From an uncultured Ruthenibacterium sp. (lineage in GTDB: Bacteria > Bacillota > Clostridia > Oscillospirales > Ruminococcaceae): a stretch of 64,000 bases of DNA. The DNA is taken from positions 1 to 64,000 of the forward strand of contig CALXBO010000004.1 of NCBI GenBank assembly GCA_944386565.1, given 5' to 3'. Both the position numbers and the translations under genes were made by a program. Below, piece after piece: positions 17,624 to 25,837 of the stretch (positions are counted from its first letter, which is position 1; every line of letters begins with the position of its first letter). The notes under the pieces are model-generated. The model did not search any database. It had not been told where the DNA came from and was given only the letters and a program-made list of their open reading frames with translations.

Positions 17624-18523
17624 ATGGACTGGAAGGATTATCGCGCCGACGAACATTTTGTAATGCGCGACGCGCCCACGGACGCGAAGGCGGCCCGGGA
17701 GGCCGGGCTCGACAAGCAGACGGCCGCCCGGGAGATGGAAAAGAACATCGCGCGCTGCGCCGAACTGCAGGACGCGCTGTACGCCGACGGCCGCGAGGGC
17801 ATTGTAATCGTTCTGCAGGCGATGGACGCCGCCGGAAAAGACAGCACGATCAAGCACGTCCTGAGCGGCATGAACCCGCAGGGCGTGAGCGTGACAAGCT
17901 TCAAACAGCCCTCCAAGGAGGAGCTGGCGCACGATTATCTCTGGCGCGCCGTCCGGGCGCTGCCCGAGCGCGGGCGCATCGCGATCTTCAACCGCTCATA
18001 CTACGAGGACGTGCTCGTGGTGGATGTGCACGACATGTACAAGGGCTACCGCATGGCCTCGCGCTGTATCGACGAGAGCGAGGAGATGTTCTTCAAAAAG
18101 CGCTACCGCCAGATCAACGACTTCGAGGAGTATCTGTACGAAAACGGGTTCCGCGTGGTGAAGATCTTCCTCAACGTCTCGAAGGAGACGCAGAAGGAGC
18201 GCTTCCTCGCGCGCATCGACGACGAGACGAAGAACTGGAAGTTCTCCGCGAGCGACCTCAAGGAGCGCGCGTACTGGGACGAGTACATGAAGACGTACCA
18301 GTCTGTCATCCGCGCCACGTCCACGAAGCACAGCCCGTGGTACGTCGTGCCCGCGGACAAGAAGTGGTACGCGCGGTATCTCGTGTCGCAGATTTTGCTC
18401 GACACGCTCGAGGCCTGCCGCCCGCAGTATCCGGAGCTGCCGCGCGCCGACCGCGAGAACCTCGCCGCGTGCCGCGCCTCGCTGGAAGCCGAGGGCGGGG
18501 AGGGCGCCAGGAAAGAGGAATGA
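17624..18523 (+). CDS. ppk2: Polyphosphate kinase 2 (PPK2) family kinase
   Basis: 299 residues. Walker A lies in MDAAGKDSTIKH (about 68-75), the lid region follows, and the Walker B-like FNRSYYEDVLV is clear. PPK2 enzymes transfer phosphate between polyphosphate and nucleoside mono- or diphosphates. The form with GMNPQGVSVTSFKQPS resembles class III/I single-domain enzymes, so AMP/ADP or GDP phosphorylation cannot be settled from sequence. An AGGAGGG site precedes the ATG, 2 bases after the upstream stop, so it is translationally close-coupled. Confidence 0.92.
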   Translation: MDWKDYRADEHFVMRDAPTDAKAAREAGLDKQTAAREMEKNIARCAELQDALYADGREGIVIVLQAMDAAGKDSTIKHVLSGMNPQGVSVTSFKQPSKEELAHDYLWRAVRALPERGRIAIFNRSYYEDVLVVDVHDMYKGYRMASRCIDESEEMFFKKRYRQINDFEEYLYENGFRVVKIFLNVSKETQKERFLARIDDETKNWKFSASDLKERAYWDEYMKTYQSVIRATSTKHSPWYVVPADKKWYARYLVSQILLDTLEACRPQYPELPRADRENLAACRASLEAEGGEGARKEE

Positions 18524-18529
18524 CGAACG

Positions 18530-18558
18530 CCGGCGGCCGGAAAGCCGCCGGTCTTTTT
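18530..18558 (+). terminator. Terminator of ade-ppk2 operon
   Basis: 8-bp stem CCGGCGGC/GCCGCCGG followed by TCTTTTT. Confidence 0.85.
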
Positions 18559-18660
18559 GTGTGAAGAGTCCCGTTTTCCGTCAAAAGCGCGGATTCCCGC
18601 ACCGTGTCGTGTTCTTTTTGCCGCAAAAACGCTATGCTGGACACAGAAGGAGGCAGAAGC

Positions 18661-19179
18661 ATGGATCAGGTGAAGATCGGACAATTTCTCCGCGAGCTGC
18701 GCCGCGCGCAGAAGCTGACGCAGGAACAGCTTGCCGAAGAACTCGGCGTGTCGAACCGCAGCGTCTCGCGCTGGGAGACGGGCGTGAACCTGCCGGATTT
18801 CGACATTCTGCTCCGGCTCGCTGCGCGCTACGGCGTGGGCGTGGAAGAACTTCTGGACGGACAGCGAAAGGAGAACACGATGAACACAGGAAAGAGAGAC
18901 ACGGACGCCGCCGCGTGCAAGGCGGCGCAGTACAGTCAGTATGAGCGCGGCCGCGACACGCGGCGCGTGTTCTGGGTGTTTGCGGCGGGGCTCGCTGCGA
19001 TGGCGGGCTATCTGCTGCTCGACGTGAGCGGTCTTGCGGGTGCATACGAAGAACTCGCGAGTTTTCTGCTGGGGCTTGCCTCCGGCGTGCTCGTGCTGGG
19101 CTGTGTGTACACGAGCCGCCGCATGGCGGCGCTCCGGCGGGCAAAGCAGCGGCTCCTCGAGGCGCTGCGCCGGGAGTAA
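18661..19179 (+). CDS. Membrane-anchored XRE-family regulator
   Basis: 172 residues. An XRE-type helix-turn-helix occupies about residues 5-60 (LTQEQLAEELGVSNRSVSRWETG). After a hydrophilic linker, two hydrophobic segments (about 103-120 and 130-150) suggest membrane anchoring, with a basic C-terminus. Such small HTH-plus-TM proteins are common in Clostridia and are poorly characterised. AGAAGGAGG precedes the ATG. Targets are unknown. Confidence 0.8.
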   Translation: MDQVKIGQFLRELRRAQKLTQEQLAEELGVSNRSVSRWETGVNLPDFDILLRLAARYGVGVEELLDGQRKENTMNTGKRDTDAAACKAAQYSQYERGRDTRRVFWVFAAGLAAMAGYLLLDVSGLAGAYEELASFLLGLASGVLVLGCVYTSRRMAALRRAKQRLLEALRRE

Positions 19180-19188
19180 AAAGCAGCA

Positions 19189-19226
19189 AAGCGCCCGGGT
19201 GCGGCAGAGGCCGCGCCCGGGCGCTT
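19189..19226. terminator. Hairpin between convergent genes
   Basis: Arms AAGCGCCCGGG (19189-19199) and CCCGGGCGCTT (19216-19226), with a nested GCGGC/GCCGC. T-runs are weak on both sides; a TTTTT lies a few bases beyond it on the minus strand. Confidence 0.6.
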
Positions 19227-19243
19227 GTCTGTTGAAAAGAGGA

Positions 19244-20572
19244 TTACTTGTCCACCGCGATGGCGTTCGGATAGATGCGCTCCATCCGCTCGTCGGGGAA
19301 GTGCTCGTCGAGCCAGACGGCGATGCCCGTCGTCGGTTCGGGCTGCGTACGGCGCTCGTTGTAGCGCGCCATCGCCAGCGCCGACATGGCCATATTGAAC
19401 ACCATGAACACGATGATGATCCACGTGAGAATCTTGCCGGTGCGCATGGGAATCTTTTCAATCCAGCGCGACAGCACGGGGTAGCACCCCTTGAGCCAGA
19501 CGACCGCCGCGATGCCCCAGAAGAAGCAGTACAGCAGGTTGATGCGTCCGCCGAGGTTGAACGGGATCTTGCTGTAATCCCAGAACACCGTGCCGAACAC
19601 GATCTCCGTGAACACGCTGCACACGTATTCGTACGCGCCGCCGAGCACCGTTCCCACGATGAACACAAAGCGGTCGCTCTTGTCGCGCCAGCGGTAGAGC
19701 AGGGCGGTGAACATCACGCAGCCGAGACCCCACACGATGCTGAACGGGCCGTACACGAGGCTCGAGCGGCTCATCCACACGCCCGCCGTCACGCGGCAGA
19801 AGATCGTCTCGGTGAAGTCGCCCAGGACACAGCCGATCACAAACAGCCATACCAGTTTGTAAAAACTGCATCCTGCGGCAAACACGGAGGGCTTTTCCTG
19901 TGCGGCGTGCTCCTTCTTGGCCTCGATGATCTTCTCGACCTCGAGGTTCGGGTACGCGTGCAGAACGCGGCGCTGGATGCGGCGCGTCACCACGTTGCCG
20001 AGCGCGTCCGTGATCTGTCCGAGCGAATCGCCGATCTCGTCCACACGGCGCAGCCGCTGCTTCATCTGCAAAAGGGCCGCGGCGCTGGAGGCAAAGTCGA
20101 TGACGAGCAGCACCGTCAGCACCCACAGGAGCGGGATGGAGATCCACGTCGGCACAAAGCTGCCGAGCCGGAACACCAGAGGGTTCAGAAATCGGATGCA
20201 CAGAACGGCGAACACGCCCCAGACGGCCGCGTATTTCAGGCACACGTAGCCCTCAAACTGGAACTTCTCGTCCGAGTAGTCCCACCACTTGCGGTGGAAG
20301 ATCTTTTCCAGCATCCAGCCGGAGACGAACTCGACGAACGCCGACAGGATCATGCCGCCGAGGAACAGGAACAGCGGCCTGTCGTACAGGTCGGGCAGGA
20401 ACATCGGGAACACGAGCGACACCGTGCCGTAGATGGGGCACAGCGGCATGTTCAGAAAGCCGCGGTTCACGAACCGCTTCTGCTTCACGGCCGCCTGTGC
20501 CGTCTCCAGCAGCCAGCCTGCGAACGAATAGATGAAAAACAGCCACAGAACGGGATAAAATCCGTAGTCCAT
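19244..20572 (-). CDS. CmpB-type putative membrane permease, duplicated
   Basis: 442 codons (about 441 residues), many transmembrane segments, matching the ABC_trans_CmpB (PF06541-type) family of putative permeases. The protein is internally duplicated: an N-terminal unit (FFIYSFAGWLLE..., PIYG..., WDYSDE) is echoed by a C-terminal unit (FVIGCVLGDFTETIFC, LVYGPFSIVWG, FWDYSKIPFNLGGRINLLYCFFWG). The function is unproven; no ATPase partner is adjacent. I start at ATG 20572 (GTGAGG upstream), which begins MDYGFYPVLWLFF; the longer frame runs into the prfC promoter region. Confidence 0.8.
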   Translation of the reverse strand: MDYGFYPVLWLFFIYSFAGWLLETAQAAVKQKRFVNRGFLNMPLCPIYGTVSLVFPMFLPDLYDRPLFLFLGGMILSAFVEFVSGWMLEKIFHRKWWDYSDEKFQFEGYVCLKYAAVWGVFAVLCIRFLNPLVFRLGSFVPTWISIPLLWVLTVLLVIDFASSAAALLQMKQRLRRVDEIGDSLGQITDALGNVVTRRIQRRVLHAYPNLEVEKIIEAKKEHAAQEKPSVFAAGCSFYKLVWLFVIGCVLGDFTETIFCRVTAGVWMSRSSLVYGPFSIVWGLGCVMFTALLYRWRDKSDRFVFIVGTVLGGAYEYVCSVFTEIVFGTVFWDYSKIPFNLGGRINLLYCFFWGIAAVVWLKGCYPVLSRWIEKIPMRTGKILTWIIIVFMVFNMAMSALAMARYNERRTQPEPTTGIAVWLDEHFPDERMERIYPNAIAVDK

Positions 20573-20658
20573 ACAAAACCTCACGATCCGCGCGGCGCAC
20601 CGCACAGCCTTTTCTTTATTATATGTGGAAAAGAATGTTGCGTCAATGTGCCAAACAC

Positions 20659-20687
20659 TTGCAAAGCGGCAAATTGTATCGTACAAT
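20659..20687 (+). promoter_or_regulatory. Promoter of prfC
   Basis: TTGCAA (20659-20664), 17-base spacer, TACAAT (20682-20687). Confidence 0.75.
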
Positions 20688-20733
20688 AAAGAATTGTGAA
20701 AATGCGTCAACAAGTGAAACGGGAGGAAGTCTT

Positions 20734-22326
20734 TTGAAGGAAACAGAAAGCCAGATCCGCCGCCGGCGGACGTTCGCCATCATCTCGCACCCGGACGCGG
20801 GCAAGACGACGCTGACGGAAAAGCTGCTGCTCTACGGCGGAGCCATCCAGCAGGCGGGCATCGTCAAGGGCAAAAAGGGCGCGCGCGCGGCCGTCTCCGA
20901 CTGGATGGAGATCGAGAAGCAGCGCGGCATCTCCGTGACGAGCTCCGTGCTGCAGTTTGAATACAACGACCGCTGCATCAACATCCTCGACACTCCCGGA
21001 CACCAGGACTTCTCCGAGGACACCTACCGCACGCTCATGGCGGCGGACTCCGCCGTCATGGTCATCGACGGCGCGAAGGGCGTCGAGGCGCAGACGAAAA
21101 AACTGTTCAAGGTGTGCGCCATGCGCGGCATCCCTCTGTTCACGTTCGTCAACAAGATGGACCGCGACGCGCGCAATCCGTTCGACCTCCTCGAGGAGAT
21201 CGAGCAGGTGCTGGGCATCGAGACGTACCCGATGAACTGGCCCATCGGCTCCGGCAAGGAGTTCAAGGGCGTGTATGACCGCAACGCGAAGGAGATCCTC
21301 GCGTTCCGCTCCGTCGGCAAGGTGGGCACGCAGCAGGCCGAGAAGATCGAGGCGCATCTCGGCGACTCGAACCTCGACGACCTGCTCACGCCGGAGCTGC
21401 ACCAGACGCTGTGTGACGACATCGAACTGCTCGACGGCGCGGCCTATGAGTTCGACAAGGAAAAGGTGGATGCGGGCAAGCTCACGCCCGTGTTCTTCGG
21501 CTCGGCGCTGACGAACTTCGGCGTGGAGCCCTTCCTCGCGGACTTTCTGCGCCTGACGACGCCGCCGCTCGCGCGCCACGCCTCGTGCGGCGTCATCGAC
21601 CCGTACTCCGACGAGTTTTCCGGTTTCGTGTTCAAAATTCAGGCCAACATGAACAAGGCCCACCGCGACCGCATCGCGTTTGTGCGCATCTGCTCGGGCA
21701 AGTTCGAGCGCGGCATGGACGTGCTGCACGTGCAGGGCGGCAAAAAGGTCAAGCTCGCGCAGTCCACGCAGATGATGGCCTCCGAGCGCGAGATCGTCGA
21801 CGAGGCCTACGCGGGCGACATCATCGGCATCTTCGACCCCGGCATCTTCTCCATCGGCGACACGATCACCACGGCCAAGACGCCGTTCACGTTCGACGGC
21901 ATCCCGACGTTCGCGCCCGAGCACTTCGCGCGCGTGTCGCAGGTCGACACGATGAAGCGCAAGCAGTTCGTCAAGGGCATCGAGCAGATCGCGCAGGAGG
22001 GCGCCATCCAGATCTTCAAGGAGCTGGACGGCGGTATGGAGGAAGTGATCGTCGGCGTCGTGGGCGTGCTTCAGTTCGAGGTGCTCGAGTACCGGCTCAA
22101 AAACGAGTACAACGTCGACATCCGCATGCAGCGCCTGCCGTACGGCTTCATCCGCTGGATCGACAACGCCGACGAGATCGACGTCAAATCCCTCAGCCTC
22201 ACCAGCGACACCAGGCGCGTCGAGGACTTCAAGGACCGCAAGCTGCTGCTCTTCACCAGCGCGTGGAACATCACGTGGGCCGAGGAACACAACAAGGGCC
22301 TCATGCTGTCCGAAGTCGGGCGCTGA
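20734..22326 (+). CDS. prfC: Peptide chain release factor 3
   Basis: 530 residues. This translational GTPase recycles RF1/RF2 after termination. G motifs are clear: P-loop SHPDAGKTT, RGISVTSS, DTPGHQDF and NKMDR. The YPMNWPIGSGKEFKGVYDR stretch is RF3-specific (as opposed to EF-G). The start is TTG at 20734, with GGGAGGA 7 bases upstream; no suitable ATG fits the conserved N-terminus. Strong promoter before and terminator after; monocistronic. Confidence 0.96.
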   Translation: MKETESQIRRRRTFAIISHPDAGKTTLTEKLLLYGGAIQQAGIVKGKKGARAAVSDWMEIEKQRGISVTSSVLQFEYNDRCINILDTPGHQDFSEDTYRTLMAADSAVMVIDGAKGVEAQTKKLFKVCAMRGIPLFTFVNKMDRDARNPFDLLEEIEQVLGIETYPMNWPIGSGKEFKGVYDRNAKEILAFRSVGKVGTQQAEKIEAHLGDSNLDDLLTPELHQTLCDDIELLDGAAYEFDKEKVDAGKLTPVFFGSALTNFGVEPFLADFLRLTTPPLARHASCGVIDPYSDEFSGFVFKIQANMNKAHRDRIAFVRICSGKFERGMDVLHVQGGKKVKLAQSTQMMASEREIVDEAYAGDIIGIFDPGIFSIGDTITTAKTPFTFDGIPTFAPEHFARVSQVDTMKRKQFVKGIEQIAQEGAIQIFKELDGGMEEVIVGVVGVLQFEVLEYRLKNEYNVDIRMQRLPYGFIRWIDNADEIDVKSLSLTSDTRRVEDFKDRKLLLFTSAWNITWAEEHNKGLMLSEVGR

Positions 22327-22341
22327 GTCACATTGCTTTTT

Positions 22342-22374
22342 GCGCGGACCGTCCCGGAAAACGGTCCGCGCTTT
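22342..22374 (+). terminator. Terminator of prfC
   Basis: 11-bp stem GCGCGGACCGT/ACGGTCCGCGC followed by TTTCTGTTT. Confidence 0.85.
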
Positions 22375-22384
22375 CTGTTTCCGG

Positions 22385-22413
22385 TTGCGGCGCAGCGCCG
22401 CTTACGGTATAAT
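22385..22413 (+). promoter_or_regulatory. Promoter of the ABC importer/siroheme operon
   Basis: TTGCGG (22385-22390), 17-base spacer, TATAAT (22408-22413). The spacer contains an inverted repeat GCGGCGC-A-GCGCCGC (22387-22401), a possible operator. No Fur-like AT-rich box is seen. Confidence 0.7.
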
Positions 22414-22466
22414 GAAAGGCAACGGAAAACGGCGCAGATCGCGCCTTGCCTGGAAAGGAAACTGCG

Positions 22467-23447
22467 ATGAAACGAAAGATTCTTGCTCTGATTGTCCTCG
22501 CCGCCGTCGCGCTGTCCGGCTGTGCGGCCGCGTCCGGGAGCGCGGGGGCCGAAAGCGCGTCCGCGAGTGTCTCCGAAAGCGCGTCCGCGGCCGAATCGTC
22601 CGCCGTCACGTTCACCGACGCGCTCGACCGCACCGTCACCGTGGAAAATCCGCAGCGCGTGGCCACGCTCATCGGCAGCTTTGCCGACGTCTGGTGCGCC
22701 GCGGGCGGCGCGGACACGATCGTCGCCTCGGCCGACGACACGTGGACGCAGTTTGACCTCGGCCTGAACGAGGACGTCGCCAACATCGGCAAGACGACCG
22801 AGCCGAGCGTCGAGACGCTTCTCGCCGCACAGCCCGATTTCGTCATCGCCAGCGCGCGCACGCAGGCCGACGTCGACTTGCTCCCCACGCTGGAACAGGC
22901 CGGCATCACCGTCGCATACTTCGACGTCAGCTCGTTTGAGGACTATCTCGCGATGCTCAAGGTCTGCACCGACATCACCGGCCGCGCCGACTGCTATGAG
23001 CAGAACGGCCTGCAGGTGCAAAAGCAAATTGAAGCCGTGTGCGAAAGCGCCGAGGGCAAGGAGGCGCAGACGGTGCTCTACATGCGCGCCACGGGTGTGA
23101 GCTGCAAGGTCAAGGGCAGCGAGGGCACGGTGCTCGGCGAGATGCTCGCCGACCTCGGCTGCGTGAACATCGCCGACAGCGAGACCTCGCTGCTCGAGGA
23201 ACTGTCGATGGAGGCCATCCTCGCCGCAGACCCCGACCGCATCTTCATCGTGATGCAGGGCTCGGATGCCGAAAAGGTGCAGAAGACGCTCGACGAACTC
23301 GTACTCTCGAACCCGGCGTGGCAGCAGCTCACGGCCGTGCAGGAGGGCCGCGTGCACTACATGGACCAGACCCTCTACAACCTGAAGCCGAACGCGCGCT
23401 GGGGCGAGGCGTACGAAGGCCTCGCGGAGATTTTGTATGGAGCGTAA
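22467..23447 (+). CDS. ABC transporter substrate-binding lipoprotein (iron/siderophore/tetrapyrrole type)
   Basis: 326 residues. The lipoprotein leader ends at VALSGCAA, followed by a Ser/Ala-rich linker, then a type III (FhuD/BtuF-like) periplasmic-binding fold starting FTDALDRTVTVENPQRVATLIGS. The long helical backbone and VLYMRATG, LGCVNIAD segments fit. The ligand may be ferric siderophore, heme, corrinoid or metal; the sequence does not decide. First gene of a five-gene operon; its end overlaps the permease start by 11 bases. Confidence 0.9.
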   Translation: MKRKILALIVLAAVALSGCAAASGSAGAESASASVSESASAAESSAVTFTDALDRTVTVENPQRVATLIGSFADVWCAAGGADTIVASADDTWTQFDLGLNEDVANIGKTTEPSVETLLAAQPDFVIASARTQADVDLLPTLEQAGITVAYFDVSSFEDYLAMLKVCTDITGRADCYEQNGLQVQKQIEAVCESAEGKEAQTVLYMRATGVSCKVKGSEGTVLGEMLADLGCVNIADSETSLLEELSMEAILAADPDRIFIVMQGSDAEKVQKTLDELVLSNPAWQQLTAVQEGRVHYMDQTLYNLKPNARWGEAYEGLAEILYGA

Positions 23448-24435
23448 ACGGCTTTCGCGCGCGGGATATATCGCGCTGTTTGCCGCCGCGGCGCTCGCGG
23501 CAGCCGTGCTGAGCCTGTGCCTCGGCGCGGTGACCGTCTCGCCCGGCGAACTCGCGGCCGTCGTGTTCGGCGGACAGCGGACGGGCACGGCCGCGCAGAT
23601 CCTGCTCTATGTGCGCATCCCGCGCACGCTCGGGTGTCTGCTCGCGGGCGCGGCGCTTGCGTGTTCGGGCGCGATCATCCAGACGGTGCTCGCAAACCCC
23701 CTCGCCGCGCCGAACATCATCGGCGTCAACTCGGGCGCGGGAGTGGGCGCGGCGCTGTGCTGCGCGCTGTTTCCCACGGCGGCGGCCGCGCTGCCGTTTG
23801 CGTCGTTCGCGGGCGCGTTTGCGGGCGTGATGCTCGTGCTGCTCATCGCCGAGCGCGCGGGCGCATCGCGCATCACGCTGGTGCTGGCGGGCGTCGCCAT
23901 CTCCGGCATGTTCAGCGCGTGCATCGACGCCGTTCTCACCATGTACCCCGACGCGCTCATCGGCTATTCCGATTTCCGCATCGGCGGCATGGCGAACCTC
24001 ACGGTGCAGCGCATCGCCCCGGCGGGATGGATGATCGTGTTCTGCCTTGCGGCGGCGTTCGTGTTTTCCAACGAGATGGACGTGCTCGCGCTCGGGTCCG
24101 ACACGGCGCAGAGCCTCGGTTTGCCCGTGCGCCGCGTGCGCGTGCTCCTGCTGATGATCGCGGCGGCGCTCGCGGGCGCGGCGGTCAGCTTCGCGGGGCT
24201 GCTCGGTTTTGTCGGGCTCATTGCGCCGCACATGGCGCGCCGCCTTGTGGGCTCGGAGGGGCGCTTTTTGCTGCCCGCGTGCGCGTTCGGCGGCGCGGCG
24301 CTGTTGACGGTGTGCGACATTCTGGCGCGCGTGCTGTTCGCGCCGTATGAGCTGCCGGTCGGCATCGTGCTGTCGCTCGCGGGCGGGCCGTTCTTCCTGT
24401 GGCTGTTGTTCCGAAGGGGGGCGTCGCATCCGTGA
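23437..24435 (+). CDS. FecCD-family ABC permease
   Basis: 332 residues with about ten membrane segments. FecCD signatures are present: RIPRTLGCLLAGAALACSGAIIQTVLANPLAAPNIIGVNSGAG (quoted by its ends RIPRTLG and GVNSGAG) and the coupling region GFVGLIAPHMARRLVGSEGR. It forms the translocation homodimer with the ATPase encoded next. It overlaps both neighbours, indicating translational coupling. Confidence 0.95.
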   Translation: MERKRLSRAGYIALFAAAALAAAVLSLCLGAVTVSPGELAAVVFGGQRTGTAAQILLYVRIPRTLGCLLAGAALACSGAIIQTVLANPLAAPNIIGVNSGAGVGAALCCALFPTAAAALPFASFAGAFAGVMLVLLIAERAGASRITLVLAGVAISGMFSACIDAVLTMYPDALIGYSDFRIGGMANLTVQRIAPAGWMIVFCLAAAFVFSNEMDVLALGSDTAQSLGLPVRRVRVLLLMIAAALAGAAVSFAGLLGFVGLIAPHMARRLVGSEGRFLLPACAFGGAALLTVCDILARVLFAPYELPVGIVLSLAGGPFFLWLLFRRGASHP

Positions 24436-25187
24436 TCGAACTGGAACATGTGGACGCGGGCTACCGCGGCGAGGCCGTGGTGCGCGGCGTCAGCCTGCAA
24501 TTCCGGCCGGGCGAGGTGACGGTGCTGCTCGGCGCGAACGGCTGCGGCAAGAGCACACTGCTCAAAACGGCGCTCGGCCTGCTGCCCGCCGTCGGCGGCC
24601 GCGTTCTGTACGACGGCGAGGATGTCTCGCAGCTCGCACCCGCGCAGATCGCGCGCAAAGCGGCGTATCTCGCGCAGAGCCGCCCCGTGCCCAGCATCGA
24701 GGCGCGGCGCATGGTGCTGCACGGGCGCTTTGCGTATCTGTCGTTTCCGCGCCGCTACCGCCCGTGCGACCATGAGGCCGTGCGCGAGGCGATGGAGCAG
24801 GCCGGAGCGTCCGACCTTGCCGGGCGCCCGATGACACAGCTCAGCGGCGGACAGCGCCAGAAGGTGTACCTCGCGATGGCGCTCGCGCAGCAGACGCAGA
24901 CGATCTTTATGGACGAGCCCACGACGTGGCTCGACGTGCGCCATCAGCTCGACGTGATGGAGACGGCCCGCCGCCTTGCGGACGAGGGGCGCGCCGTCGT
25001 GGTCGTCAGCCACGATTTGTGCCTTGCGCTGCGCACGGCCGACCGCGCCGCGGTGTTCGGCGGCGGCACGCTGGCCTGCGTCGGCACCCCGGAAGAGGTT
25101 TGGAGCTCCGGTGCGCTGGACCGCGCGTTCGACGTGACGGTGCGCCGCGTGTCCGTGGACGGCGCGTGGCGCTATTTCTGCGAATAG
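24432..25187 (+). CDS. FepC/BtuD-type ABC ATPase
   Basis: 251 residues from a GTG start that overlaps the permease stop (GTGA). Walker A GANGCGKST (34-42), signature LSGGQRQK, Walker B TIFMDEPTTWLD and the switch His in VVVSHD are all intact. It powers the importer of the two preceding genes. Confidence 0.95.
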   Translation: MIELEHVDAGYRGEAVVRGVSLQFRPGEVTVLLGANGCGKSTLLKTALGLLPAVGGRVLYDGEDVSQLAPAQIARKAAYLAQSRPVPSIEARRMVLHGRFAYLSFPRRYRPCDHEAVREAMEQAGASDLAGRPMTQLSGGQRQKVYLAMALAQQTQTIFMDEPTTWLDVRHQLDVMETARRLADEGRAVVVVSHDLCLALRTADRAAVFGGGTLACVGTPEEVWSSGALDRAFDVTVRRVSVDGAWRYFCE

Positions 25188-25213
25188 CGGAACAAGAGAA
25201 AGGGGGATGCGCC

Positions 25214-25837
25214 GTGGCGCTGTTTCCGATGTTTGTCGATCTGGAAGGAAAACATTGTCTCGTGGTGGGCGGCGGCGCGGTGGCGCTGCGCAAGGCGCGC
25301 TCCCTCCTGAAGTGCGGCGCGCGCGTGGCGGCCGTTGCTCCGTCGTTCGTCCCCGGCTGGGAGGAGACGGACGTGCGCCTTGTGCACCGTCCGTTCGAGC
25401 CGGAGGACCTTCGGGACGCGGCGCTCGTCGTCGCGGCCACGGACGACGAAAGGCTCAACCGCGCGGTGGCCGACGCGTGCCGCGACGCGCACGTGCCCGT
25501 CAACGCGGCAAACGCCCCTGAGGCCGGGACGTTCTTCTTCCCGGCGATCGTGCGGCGCGGGCCGCTCACGGTCGGCGTCTCCACGGACGGCGCGAGCCCC
25601 GCGGCGTCGGCCTACGTCCGGAAAACGATCGAAGAAACGCTCCCCGGCGACTGGTTCGGGGAGGTCATCGAATACCTCGGCAGCGTGCGGGACGACGTGA
25701 AGCAGAACGTCCCCGGAGAACACATGCGCGCGCATGTGTTTCATGTGTTGTTCGAGGCGTGCATGGAGCGGCAGCGGCCGCTCACCGAAGAAGAGTTCCG
25801 CGCGGTGTGCCGCGCGGCAAAGGAGGCAACGGAATGA
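25214..25837 (+). CDS. Precorrin-2 dehydrogenase / sirohydrochlorin ferrochelatase-like (Met8/CysG-N)
   Basis: 207 residues. The N-terminal NAD-binding motif is CLVVGGGAVALRKA, then VAATDDERLNRAVADACR and GVSTDGASPAASAYVRK, the usual Met8/CysG-N arrangement. It oxidises precorrin-2 to sirohydrochlorin and may insert iron. A GTG start (25214) after GAAAGGGGG is preferred; ATG 25229 is an alternative. It lies 26 bases after the ABC ATPase and overlaps the next gene by ATGA. Confidence 0.9.
   Translation: MALFPMFVDLEGKHCLVVGGGAVALRKARSLLKCGARVAAVAPSFVPGWEETDVRLVHRPFEPEDLRDAALVVAATDDERLNRAVADACRDAHVPVNAANAPEAGTFFFPAIVRRGPLTVGVSTDGASPAASAYVRKTIEETLPGDWFGEVIEYLGSVRDDVKQNVPGEHMRAHVFHVLFEACMERQRPLTEEEFRAVCRAAKEATE

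Noticed and set aside
18604..18660. Upstream extension of the XRE regulator
   Set aside because: AGAAGGAGG at 18645-18653 places the start at ATG 18661; the extension has no family match.
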